Source: Holdemanella biformis DSM 3989 (GTDB taxonomy: Bacteria; Bacillota_I; Bacilli_A; Erysipelotrichales; Erysipelotrichaceae). From it: a stretch of DNA of 38,548 nt. Positions 7,805 to 14,856 of this stretch are shown piece by piece; position 1 is the stretch's first letter; each line of letters starts with the position of its first letter. A program made the position numbers and the translations under genes. The notes below the pieces were generated by a model. It searched no databases. It saw only the letters and a list, made by a program, of their open reading frames with translations, and was not told the origin of the DNA. The DNA is taken from the NCBI RefSeq assembly GCF_000156655.1, contig NZ_DS996851.1, positions 6,016-44,563 of the forward strand. Reading direction: 5' to 3'.

Positions 7805-9088
7805 ATGTGGACTTATGTGCTTTTCAATATCAAATCTAATTTAAAGAGGAAAGAAAATCTGATTCTAATCATACTATTCATCGTTTGTGAGATTGCTTTG
7901 TTGTTTATTTTGAATACAAAATCATTTACGGAAAGTCCATATCAAACATCACTAGGCATTAGTATAGCAAGTGTTTCACAAAAGAATGATCCCAAACTTT
8001 ACCAAGAATTTATGGATGAAGTAAATTTGATACGTCAGACCATTGATAAGGGTGAGCAGGATGGAAAAGAAAAAAATTGGAAGTCATATTGTGAATATAA
8101 AGTAAAGGTGAGTGTGTTGGAAGCACAGTGGTATATGGTGACTTCAAACATGTCTAATGATTCCTATTTTGAACATGCAGATGTTCTAGAAGAATTAAGG
8201 AAGGAATATGGATTACCTGATTTGTCGCAATATGAAAAATTAATTGTACAAAAATCAAATGATATCAATTTATATTTTTGTTCAATGCAGCAGGCTCGTT
8301 ACTTTGACTACTTGCTAAAACATGATCTTACTCCAATAACATATTCATATGTGGATGCATCCAGTGTTTCACTACAAATAGCTCGATATATATTGCCTGT
8401 AGTTTTACCTTTGCTGGTTGGACTTCTATTGTTTCAACAAAGAGAAAGACGAGCAAAGACAGAAAAAACAATTCTAACTATTTCTGGAGTAAAGAAAAAA
8501 TATGTGAGATGGAATTTGATTTCTGACGTACTTTTTGTTCTATTGGTTGTTTTCTTGCCTATTTTAGTTTATATGATAGTTCTTGTACCTTTTAAAGGTG
8601 TATCGAATCTGATCTATCCGGTTTTATATTATAAGCCAGGATTTACTGGTTTTCATTATTGGGATACACAAGGATTGGATCATATTGAGCTTGTGGCAAG
8701 TGGACTAACGAATATGAGTGTCAATCAGTTTACAACGCCAGGAATGGAATTGATGCCATTGTGGCAATGTACACTATTTGTAGCATTTGGACTTGTGCTG
8801 TCTACAATATTTTATGTCCTACTCATAACTGTATTATCTAAACTTATGAAAAACAAATACTTATCTTTGCTTGTATTTTTAGTTGTCTTGGGTCTTTGTT
8901 CTTTTGCATCGCCATTAGGAAACATGCAGAAGATCAATACATTCAATCCAATGTCATACAGAGATTTTGGAATGAACCTATTAGGTACTAGTTATTTTGG
9001 ATATTTTGCAGGAATTGTAATCATTGGACTATATAGTGTAATTTTGTACTTAGTTTTGAAGTGGTGTGCTAAGAAAGTACGCGTTTAA
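7805..9088 (+). CDS. ABC transporter permease, LanG-like second subunit
   Basis: A 427-residue membrane protein starting directly after the previous stop codon (TAA then ATG). It has an N-terminal helix at about 18-36, an extracytoplasmic domain to about residue 195, then helices near 198-217, 240-266, 325-350, 358-378 and 398-420. It has the same overall plan as its neighbour, so the two are probably divergent paralogues acting as a heterodimer with the E-loop ATPase. A second ATPase-permease-permease set of similar plan occurs at 16067-19134. It is the last gene of the operon; no clear terminator follows. Confidence 0.75.
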   Translation: MWTYVLFNIKSNLKRKENLILIILFIVCEIALLFILNTKSFTESPYQTSLGISIASVSQKNDPKLYQEFMDEVNLIRQTIDKGEQDGKEKNWKSYCEYKVKVSVLEAQWYMVTSNMSNDSYFEHADVLEELRKEYGLPDLSQYEKLIVQKSNDINLYFCSMQQARYFDYLLKHDLTPITYSYVDASSVSLQIARYILPVVLPLLVGLLLFQQRERRAKTEKTILTISGVKKKYVRWNLISDVLFVLLVVFLPILVYMIVLVPFKGVSNLIYPVLYYKPGFTGFHYWDTQGLDHIELVASGLTNMSVNQFTTPGMELMPLWQCTLFVAFGLVLSTIFYVLLITVLSKLMKNKYLSLLVFLVVLGLCSFASPLGNMQKINTFNPMSYRDFGMNLLGTSYFGYFAGIVIIGLYSVILYLVLKWCAKKVRV

Positions 9089-9263
9089 TATATCATGATG
9101 AAACAATTGAATTATAAAAGTTAGAATAGTTGTCATAATATATTTTTTGGAAGTTCTAATGATGTTAATGATAAAACAACTTTTTTGTAAAATGATATAT
9201 TATAAATAAAATGAAATAATATGAAATTACAAATAATTAAATGAAAATAACATACATTTATTA

Positions 9264-9291
9264 TTGAAAAAAATTACATTTATGCTAGAAT
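9264..9291 (+). promoter_or_regulatory. promoter of the 9315 ABC exporter
   Basis: TTGAAA (9264-9269), a 16-bp spacer and an extended -10 TGCTAGAAT (TAGAAT 9286-9291). It lies 24-51 bp before ATG 9315 and covers the TTG that a longest-ORF call would use as a start. A related block occurs at 13868-13892 before another decayed peptide gene. Confidence 0.6.
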
Positions 9292-9314
9292 CTTTTAAAA
9301 AGAAGGTGATACGT

Positions 9315-11096
9315 ATGTTTAAAAGCTTAACATTTCTTTGGAAGTATGCGTGGAATGTACAAAAAAGCTATTTGGTTTGTTTGATTTTGTATCAAATAAC
9401 GAATACGATCCCACCTTTATTGATTATGTTTTTTCCAAAGGTTTTGTTGGATGAACTAATGGGACAAAATCGAATTTCATATTTACTTACATATATCATT
9501 ATCTTTTCAATTGTGATTTTCTTAATGAAGTTTTTAAGCGATTTTTTGAAGAATACGGCTTTCTATAAGCGATGTATTATTTTAGAAAAGTTTCAGGTGG
9601 AGTTAAATACAAAACTTTCTAAAGTGGATTATGCGTGTTTGGAAGATCCAGAGTTTTTAAATTTGAAACAGAATGCGGAAAAATTTTTATATGCGAATGG
9701 GCAAGGATTTAGTTTTGTATTAGATCGAGCGATGGAAATCATTAGTAAAGTGATGATTTTCGGAACAGTGATTTGGATCATAGCTTCATTAAATAAAGCA
9801 GTGTTGCTTGTGTTTTTATGTCTTGCATTTCTAAATAGCAAAGCGCAGATGCGATTTAAGAAGGCCTATGCAAGATTGGAAATGGAGAAAAATCCGAAGG
9901 AAAGAGAATTGTCTTATTTTATGAATGTGTTTTCGGATGTAAAGTATGGCAAGGAAATTCGAATGAATCAAGGTCAATATGTATTGATGGATTTTTTAAA
10001 AGGTTGTTTACATAAGCTTTGGAAGTTTTATAAAAATCAGATGTATATTATGGACAAATCCGATTTCTTTATGCATCTTATGGATTTTTTTCAAAGAATG
10101 GTTTCTTATGTATATATGGTTTTTATGGTATCAAAAGGATTTATATCCATCGCTAATTTTACACTGTATATCAATGCGATTGCGACATTTACAACTTCTA
10201 TGGATGAAGTGATTGATAGTGTGAATGATATAAATCAGTATAGTTATTATTTTGAAGCTGTTGAGAAATTTATGAATTTGCCTATGGATATATATGATGG
10301 AAAGGTCAATCGTAATATGCCTTCTCGATTTGAATCGTTAGAATTTAGAAATGTTGGATTTAAATATGGCGGTAGCGATAAATGGGCTTTAAAAGATATC
10401 AATTGTTTTATGAAGGCTGGAGATAAAATTGCAGTGGTTGGAGAAAATGGTGCGGGTAAGACTACGTTTATTAAATTAATTTGTCGATTGTATGATCCAA
10501 CTGAGGGAATGATTTTATTAAATGGGGTGGATATTAAAGAGTATGATTATGTTCAATATGTTAAATTCATTTCAACTGTATTCCAGGATTTCCAATTGTT
10601 TTCAATGTCACTTAAGGAAAACGTGAGTTTATCGCGAAAAAGTGATGAAAATCGAATTCATGGTATATTTGATTCTTTGGGGATTTCTGCATTTGTAAAG
10701 AAATACAAGAAAGGCTTGAATGTACGTGTACATAAGGATTTTGATTCAGATGGTTTTGAACCTTCAGGCGGAGTTGCTCAAAAAATTGCGATTAGCCGAG
10801 CTATCTATAAAGATACACCAATAATCATATTGGATGAGCCAACGGCTGCATTGGATCCAAAATCAGAATCGGAGATTTATGAACAATTTAATGAATTATC
10901 AAAAAATAAGTTGGCTATTTTTATTTCACATAGAATGGCATCGACAAGGTTTTGTGATAACATTATTGTTTTTAAGAATGGAAGCATTGAAGAAATGGGT
11001 AGTCATTATGAATTAATGAAGGCACATTCTGTATATTGGAATTTATTCAATATGCAGTCAAAATATTATATGAATGCAGAAAGTGGGAAGCTATGA
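9315..11096 (+). CDS. ABC exporter, fused membrane and ATPase domains
   Basis: A 593-residue half-transporter. The start is set at ATG 9315 because AAGGTGAT (9303-9310) is a strong SD and the upstream TTG lies in the promoter. The membrane domain has helices near 20-45, 52-75, 145-172 and 255-300. In the nucleotide-binding domain Walker A is GENGAGKTT (about 376-384), the Q-loop is FQDFQLF, Walker B is IIILDEP and the H-loop is ISHR. The signature is PSGGVAQ instead of LSGGQ: the SGG core is kept but the usual Gln is displaced. The Q-loop FQDF is common in the bacteriocin/lanthipeptide exporter-like group. No peptidase domain is present. It is monocistronic; substrate unknown. Confidence 0.8.
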   Translation: MFKSLTFLWKYAWNVQKSYLVCLILYQITNTIPPLLIMFFPKVLLDELMGQNRISYLLTYIIIFSIVIFLMKFLSDFLKNTAFYKRCIILEKFQVELNTKLSKVDYACLEDPEFLNLKQNAEKFLYANGQGFSFVLDRAMEIISKVMIFGTVIWIIASLNKAVLLVFLCLAFLNSKAQMRFKKAYARLEMEKNPKERELSYFMNVFSDVKYGKEIRMNQGQYVLMDFLKGCLHKLWKFYKNQMYIMDKSDFFMHLMDFFQRMVSYVYMVFMVSKGFISIANFTLYINAIATFTTSMDEVIDSVNDINQYSYYFEAVEKFMNLPMDIYDGKVNRNMPSRFESLEFRNVGFKYGGSDKWALKDINCFMKAGDKIAVVGENGAGKTTFIKLICRLYDPTEGMILLNGVDIKEYDYVQYVKFISTVFQDFQLFSMSLKENVSLSRKSDENRIHGIFDSLGISAFVKKYKKGLNVRVHKDFDSDGFEPSGGVAQKIAISRAIYKDTPIIILDEPTAALDPKSESEIYEQFNELSKNKLAIFISHRMASTRFCDNIIVFKNGSIEEMGSHYELMKAHSVYWNLFNMQSKYYMNAESGKL

Positions 11097-11147
11097 TGGA
11101 AACTTGGAAATTAGTAGAATGATTGGAATAAGCAATAGATAATTCAA

Positions 11148-11597
11148 TTGGATGATGTAAAAGAACAAAACTCAGTGTTACAGACAAAAGTGGATGATCA
11201 TAATCATAGTATGTTGACAATGAGTAAGAAGCTGAATAGGTCTGAAGTGAAAAAATATGTAGATGCATTTTTAGTGATCATAGGATTATTAATTATTGTT
11301 GGAACAGTAATCTATTACTTATTCTATAATTTTAATTCAACTACAATGTATGCCATCTGTGGTATTGTTCTAGTAGTAATGATTTTATTACTATATATTA
11401 GAAACTATAAAAACAATCGTTATGGTGGCACAAATTCAAAAATGATTTTCTTGATGCACATTAGCTTTGATCCAATAATTATTGATTGTATAAATTTAAA
11501 TTCTCTCAATAAAAGAGTATCACTTGTTGCGGTGATACTCTTTTGCAACTCTGGTTTAAGTGGGCGATTGGATTGCTGTTTATATATAAGACTTTGA
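11148..11597 (+). CDS. small two-helix membrane protein, probably frameshifted copy
   Basis: The frame has a TTG start without an SD and runs through a terminator hairpin (11511-11544), which real genes rarely do. Its core from GTG 11247 (VKKYVDAFLVIIG... to KNNRYGG) is nearly identical to the 71-residue protein at 22394-22609, including two membrane helices. After GG, two extra bases relative to that copy shift the frame, so the KFKNDF ending is replaced by unrelated residues up to 11597. The 33 residues before 11247 are hydrophilic and could form a coil. I read it as a decayed duplicate of the 22394 gene. Function unknown. Confidence 0.4.
   Translation: MDDVKEQNSVLQTKVDDHNHSMLTMSKKLNRSEVKKYVDAFLVIIGLLIIVGTVIYYLFYNFNSTTMYAICGIVLVVMILLLYIRNYKNNRYGGTNSKMIFLMHISFDPIIIDCINLNSLNKRVSLVAVILFCNSGLSGRLDCCLYIRL
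11247..11560 (+). repeat. 300-bp duplicated block, copy A
   Basis: About 310 bases, from the start of the small membrane protein core through its terminator to the sequence 'ctctggtttaagt', match 22394-22703 at roughly 85-90 percent by eye. Copy B is next to the tRNA-Phe boundary repeat. Confidence 0.7.
11511..11544 (+). terminator. intrinsic terminator
   Basis: AAAAGAGTATCAC pairs with GTGATACTCTTTT around TTGTTGCG. It is the same hairpin as at 22653-22686. Confidence 0.75.
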
Positions 11598-11671
11598 TAT
11601 AGGAATATGCTTTATATAAAAATTTAAAAATATCTGTTGTGATAGAACAATGGGAAATATATTTCTTTTCA

Positions 11672-11700
11672 TTGATTTAATGAGTCATTGTATATATCAT
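11672..11700 (+). promoter_or_regulatory. promoter of the AlbA_2-type gene
   Basis: TTGATT (11672-11677), a 17-bp spacer and TATCAT (11695-11700), followed by GAGGTGA as SD before ATG 11725. Confidence 0.5.
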
Positions 11701-11724
11701 TGATATTAGAGGTGACACTATAAA

Positions 11725-12069
11725 ATGACTAAGTATATTGAAGATGAACGTACAGAATTAAAACGAGAGTTGATTGATGAAGTCAAAAGCGAAATAATTG
11801 CTTTTCTTAATAGTGATGGTGGAACCATTTATGTAGGTGTGGACGATGACGGTAGCATTGTTGGGATTAAAGATGATGCTTCTAAAGATAAAGTAGATCT
11901 GAAATTAGGAAACTGGATTCAAGAAGCATTCTTTCCCAAACCTTCAGGATTAATTCAATATTATTTTAATAGTGATGATGTTTTGGTCATTAATATTTCT
12001 AAAGGAATAAACAAACCAGGAAAGAGAAAAAGGACCAAAACCCTCAGGCGTATATATTCGTGTTGGTAG
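11725..12069 (+). pseudogene. AlbA_2-domain ATP-binding regulator, N-terminal part (frameshifted)
   Basis: The first 100 residues (ESE-like ELKRE, then IIAFLNSDGGTIYVGVDDDG and VxGI) are the AlbA_2 (formerly AAA_4) putative DNA-binding domain found in 'ATP-binding protein' regulators of about 450-480 residues. The frame breaks after INKPGK: the family continues with KGPKPSGVYIRVG, which is present here from base 12029 but in the +1 frame. A small deletion between the INKP codons and the AAAGAGAAAAAGG run explains it. The ORF instead ends with a nonsense tail at 12069. It has a good SD (GAGGTGA) and promoter, so a truncated product could still be made. Confidence 0.7.
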
Positions 12070-13081
12070 AAGTAAGCGTAAGGCTAATGACGATGAGATA
12101 TTACGTATGATAATGGAGTCACATAGCTACAGTTATGAAGATGACATTTCCGAGGAACAGGATCTTACATTCAAGAGTTTTGAACGAACACTTGAAGAGA
12201 ATGATATAAACTTAACGCCTCGATTAATGAATACAATGGGTTTGAAAGCTAAATCAGGTAAATATACAAACCTTGCATATTTATTATCTGATCAATCTGA
12301 GATTGTTGTCAAAGTTGCAGAATACGATTCTGAAATGAATTTCAAAATCAAAAAGAGTTTTAAAGGTTCGTTAGTGAATGTTTTAAAAAATGTAGAAGAA
12401 CAGGTAGAAAGATTAAATGATTTACGAGTTGTGATTGATGGAAGTTCGTTTAAGCGAATTGAAACAAAATCTTATCCCGGTGCATCTATTCGTGAAATGG
12501 TTTTAAATGCAATATGCCATGCCAATTACTTTATACGTTCGAATATTAAAATCGAATTCTTCCCTGATAAGGCAAAAATTACTAGTCCAGGTGGAATATT
12601 TAATGCATCTATGGATGATATTATGAATGGCGTGCAAACATATCGTAATCCAAGGTTAGTACATGTGTTTGATAAACTAGGTATGATTGAAAACTTTGGT
12701 ACAGGAATTCCTAGAACGATGGAAAGCTATAAAAATTATGGCGTGAAACCTGAGTTTAAAGCAACGGAAAATTTCTTTTTTGTCACATTACCGAACGTTA
12801 ACTATCTAAAGAATGACTCAATAACTGACCCAATAACTGACCCAATAACTGACCCAATAACTGACCCAATAAGCGATTTGGGATTAGAAATAATGAAAGC
12901 TTTAAAACTGAATCCTGGAATAAACACAATAAAACTATCTGAAATAATCCAAACAAATTTGCCATCAGTTAGCAGGAATATGATAAAAAATGAGTTAAAA
13001 AGAAACTTGACTGTTTATGTAGAGCATCGTGGCTCGAATAGAAATGGCGGATATTACTTAAAAAGTAAAGATGATAAATAA
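12029..13081 (+). pseudogene. AlbA_2-type regulator, C-terminal part (GHKL-like and winged helix)
   Basis: This continues the gene broken near 12029. It begins KGPKPSGVYIRVGRSKRKAND, then carries a GHKL-like ATPase part (IREMVLNAICHANY, an N-box-like NAxxHxxY; SPGGIFNA; RNPRLVHVFDKLGMIENFGTGI), which is the HATPase_c_4 region of this family. A linker of four ITDP repeats follows, then a C-terminal winged-helix-like segment (about the last 65 residues). ATG 12107 could serve as an internal start, but no SD precedes it. The downstream frame is long and clean, so the frameshift is recent, is a sequencing error, or is tolerated. These proteins are often linked to defence or regulation; no target is visible. 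Confidence 0.7.
12820..12867 (+). repeat. four perfect 12-bp tandem repeats encoding ITDP
   Basis: The unit AATAACTGACCC occurs four times without mismatch and is followed by a diverged start of a fifth unit. It encodes a linker between the ATPase-like domain and the winged helix. In-frame slippage here would change linker length by four residues. Confidence 0.9.
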
Positions 13082-13170
13082 AATATAGGTAAGAAGAAAT
13101 TCTTTTGTTGTGAATTCAGTTAGAAGCAATGGATTTAGAGGAAAATAAAAACAATCGAAATCGATGAAAA

Positions 13171-13198
13171 AAAGCGGATAATTTACTATCCGTTTTTA
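13171..13198 (+). terminator. intrinsic terminator after the AlbA_2-type gene
   Basis: GCGGATA pairs with TATCCG around a short loop and is followed by TTTTT; A-runs on the other side make it potentially bidirectional. Confidence 0.6.
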
Positions 13199-13313
13199 AT
13201 ATGCTTTGAAAATTTTTTGATAAAATTTTGCAATAAAGTTAGTGTGGATTATCTCGCGTTTTATTGTATCAGCCGATGCTCAGTTGACTTATAGAATTGT
13301 TATTTTTGTCCAT

Positions 13314-13342
13314 TTGATTTTATGGTAAAATGGACATACTAT
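13314..13342 (+). promoter_or_regulatory. promoter of the type I toxin mRNA
   Basis: TTGATT (13314-13319), a 17-bp spacer and TACTAT (13337-13342). The predicted start near 13349 places the SD-sequestering hairpin at the very 5' end of the mRNA. Confidence 0.6.
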
Positions 13343-13349
13343 TCTGCAA

Positions 13350-13374
13350 CTCCTCTCTCGGTAACGGGAAGGAG
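13350..13374 (+). promoter_or_regulatory. 5' hairpin that sequesters the toxin Shine-Dalgarno
   Basis: CTCCTCTCTCG (13350-13360) pairs with CGGGAAGGAG (13365-13374) around GTAA, with one bulged base. The 3' arm contains the SD AAGGAGGTGA (13369-13378), so the 5' stem blocks translation, as in Fst RNA I. Confidence 0.65.
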
Positions 13375-13380
13375 GTGAAT

Positions 13381-13407
13381 CTCGTGGAGGAGATATTGTT
13401 ATCCGTT
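13381..13407 (+). repeat. direct repeat DRa of the toxin-antitoxin locus (DRb at 13561-13583)
   Basis: CTCGTGGAGG plus TTGTTATCCGTT (13396-13407) recurs as CTCGTGTAGG plus TTGTTATCCGTT (13572-13583). Because the second copy is transcribed from the opposite strand in the antitoxin RNA, the repeats are where the two RNAs base-pair, covering the toxin start codon. This matches DRa/DRb of the pAD1 par locus. Confidence 0.75.
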
Positions 13408-13473
13408 ATTGTCTCTGTCATAGCAGGTGTGGTAACCCATATTATATGCAAATGGCTCGATGGGGATAAGTAG
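13384..13473 (+). CDS. Fst-like type I toxin (29-residue membrane peptide)
   Basis: GTG start five bases after a perfect SD, AAGGAGGTGA. The 29-residue peptide has a short acidic N-terminus (MEE), one hydrophobic helix (about 4-20) and the tail ICKWLDGDK. This hydrophobic core, WLD-like motif and charged tail are those of Fst/Ldr-superfamily toxins, which insert in the membrane and stop growth when over-expressed. It is below the usual ORF length cut-off. What makes the call strong is the RNA architecture: a promoter, an SD-blocking 5' hairpin, a terminator, and a convergent short antisense RNA with three regions of complementarity. The locus may stabilise the surrounding island. The exact toxin subfamily is not certain. 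Confidence 0.75.
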   Translation: MEEILLSVIVSVIAGVVTHIICKWLDGDK

Positions 13474-13487
13474 AATAGTGAGCCTTT

Positions 13488-13521
13488 AGCGGTAGAATTA
13501 GTCCTTCTACTGCTTTTTTTT
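13488..13521 (+). terminator. toxin mRNA terminator with loop complementary to the antitoxin
   Basis: AGCGGTAGAA pairs with TTCTACTGCT and is followed by eight T. The loop TTAGTCC (13498-13504) is the perfect complement of GGACTAA in the loop of the antitoxin terminator, suggesting a loop-loop kissing contact. Confidence 0.75.
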
Positions 13522-13525
13522 CGTT

Positions 13526-13590
13526 GAAAAAAGGATGGTTTAGTCCGAACCATCCTTTTACTCGTGTAGGCTTGTTATCCGTTTGCCTAC
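13526..13590 (-). ncRNA. antitoxin RNA (RNA II-like, about 65 nt)
   Basis: It starts just left of a good promoter (-10 at 13595-13600). It forms a 5' stem-loop GTAGGC/GCCTAC whose loop carries AAACGGATAACAA, complementary to 12 nt at the toxin start region. It ends with an AAGGATGGTT/AACCATCCTT hairpin plus a T run. The length and two-hairpin plan match RNA II of the pAD1 par system, a small RNA of about 65 nt. Confidence 0.7.
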
Positions 13591-13594
13591 TTGA

Positions 13595-13622
13595 ATTATA
13601 GCATACTTTTTAGGTAATGCAA
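13595..13622 (-). promoter_or_regulatory. promoter of the antitoxin RNA
   Basis: On the minus strand TTGCAT (13617-13622), a 16-bp spacer, and TATAAT (13595-13600) preceded by TATGC. It is clearly better than the toxin promoter, as expected for an unstable antitoxin RNA made in excess. Confidence 0.7.
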
Positions 13623-13914
13623 TGCTCATGATTAGGTGAAATATTATTGGTTTCATGTATATTCGATTCGTGCTTTAAATATAGTTTTTTTCCTTGTCAT
13701 ATTCTTTAATTGAAACTCTAAAATTATAGATTGTTTCAGTGATCACGATATTGATTTATAGTTTGAAAAAAGTACGGTTGAAAATATACAAACTTAGTAT
13801 ATTTGATAGAATTATTTACTTACTAAGTTATTTTACACGCGAAAAATAACATATGAAACGTTTGGATGAAAACAATTACATATATGCTACCATGAAAAAA
13901 GAGTGCTATTTATA
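13623..13914. other. non-coding AT-rich stretch with three inverted repeats
   Basis: No gene seen. Inverted repeats: TGAAAC/GTTTCA (13711-13738), AACTTAGTA/TACTAAGTT (13791-13829) and GTTATTTT/AAAATAAC (13827-13850). None has a following T run, so they may be operators or an RNA structure. A sequence resembling the 9264-9291 promoter occurs at about 13868-13892. Confidence 0.5.
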
Positions 13915-14109
13915 ATGATAAAATAAAACTTATATCATTTTTATTAATAATCACAACAGTTATCACGTAAAAAAATAGATTATTCGATTAACAATAGTGT
14001 TGAAGTTAATGATGTCTATGCACCATTTCCAATTATTACAGTTAAACTGGCAACGATGCTAAATGGTTTTAACATAGGAAAGAATGTAGTTGAATATGTT
14101 ATTTGTTAA
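13915..14109 (+). pseudogene. possible decayed small secreted peptide gene
   Basis: From ATG 13915, a signal-peptide-like stretch IKLISFLLIITTVIT is read one frame away, and a further shift gives a 44-residue peptide (DYSINNSVEVNDVYAPFP... ending VEYVIC) that stops at 14107-14109. Two single-base indels would restore one frame of about 64 residues. It lies directly upstream of a two-component system and an E-loop ABC transporter, where a peptide signal or bacteriocin precursor would be expected. I do not recognise the family, and chance AT-rich frames remain possible. Confidence 0.25.
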
Positions 14110-14154
14110 GAATGTGTGGTAAAGTAATCTAAAACAGAAAGATAAGGATATTTA

Positions 14155-14856
14155 ATGATTAATATTTTAATTTGTGACGATGAAATAAATGATGCCAATA
14201 TTGCTAAAGCATGTATAGAGAACTTATTGAATCCAAAAAACATTGCTTATAATGTAGATGTATGTACGAATGCAACAGAGCTAATAGAGAAAAGTAAAAA
14301 TGTTAATTTTCTCTTTTTGGATATGGAAATTAATGGAATTAGTGGAATAGATATGGGATTGAAGCTTAGAACGTTAAAAAATCAATGTCACATTATTATT
14401 ACTTCGAATTATCAAAAATATTTATTGGATGGATATTCCATAAAGCCAGATCGGTATATACTAAAGCCTTATACGCAGGATCAATTTAATATGATTATGG
14501 AACCTGTATTCAATGAATATTTAAATGAAAATAGATATATTATGGATGAGAAGATTCCTGGAACAAAGATTTATATTAATGATATCTATTATTTGGAATA
14601 CAGTAGAAAATACACCTACTTATATCTGCATAACAGGACGATTAAAACTCCTTATTCGTTAAGCTATTGGAAAAGCACTCTTTGCAACGAGACATTTGCA
14701 CAATGCTATAAATCTATATTAGTAAATTTGAAAAAAATTAATTATGTAGATAAGCAAGATGTTATCTTACAAAATAATGTTAAACTTCCTGTTTCCAGAT
14801 TCTACAAAAAGACTTTTGAAGAAGCTTGGATCAATGAAATGAGTAAATCTATATGA
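14155..14856 (+). CDS. LytTR-family response regulator (AgrA-like)
   Basis: A 233-residue regulator. The receiver domain has the acidic pair Asp8-Asp9, phosphoacceptor Asp56 (LFLDMEI) and conserved Lys104 (YILKPY). A LytTR DNA-binding domain occupies about 130-230. LytTR regulators activate peptide, bacteriocin and virulence operons by binding paired 9-bp direct repeats. The gene overlaps the sensor kinase by 4 bases (ATGA) and precedes an E-loop ABC system, suggesting control of peptide immunity. The repeat array at 5731-5802 is the best candidate target in the window. The SD is weak (GATAAGG). Confidence 0.85.
   Translation: MINILICDDEINDANIAKACIENLLNPKNIAYNVDVCTNATELIEKSKNVNFLFLDMEINGISGIDMGLKLRTLKNQCHIIITSNYQKYLLDGYSIKPDRYILKPYTQDQFNMIMEPVFNEYLNENRYIMDEKIPGTKIYINDIYYLEYSRKYTYLYLHNRTIKTPYSLSYWKSTLCNETFAQCYKSILVNLKKINYVDKQDVILQNNVKLPVSRFYKKTFEEAWINEMSKSI

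Noticed and set aside
12820-12867. CRISPR-like array
   Set aside because: The 12-bp units are directly adjacent, in frame and without spacers; this is a coding tandem repeat.
13320-13553. 77-residue minus-strand ORF over the toxin locus
   Set aside because: No SD; it overlaps promoter, hairpins and terminators of the toxin-antitoxin locus and is best explained as a chance frame.
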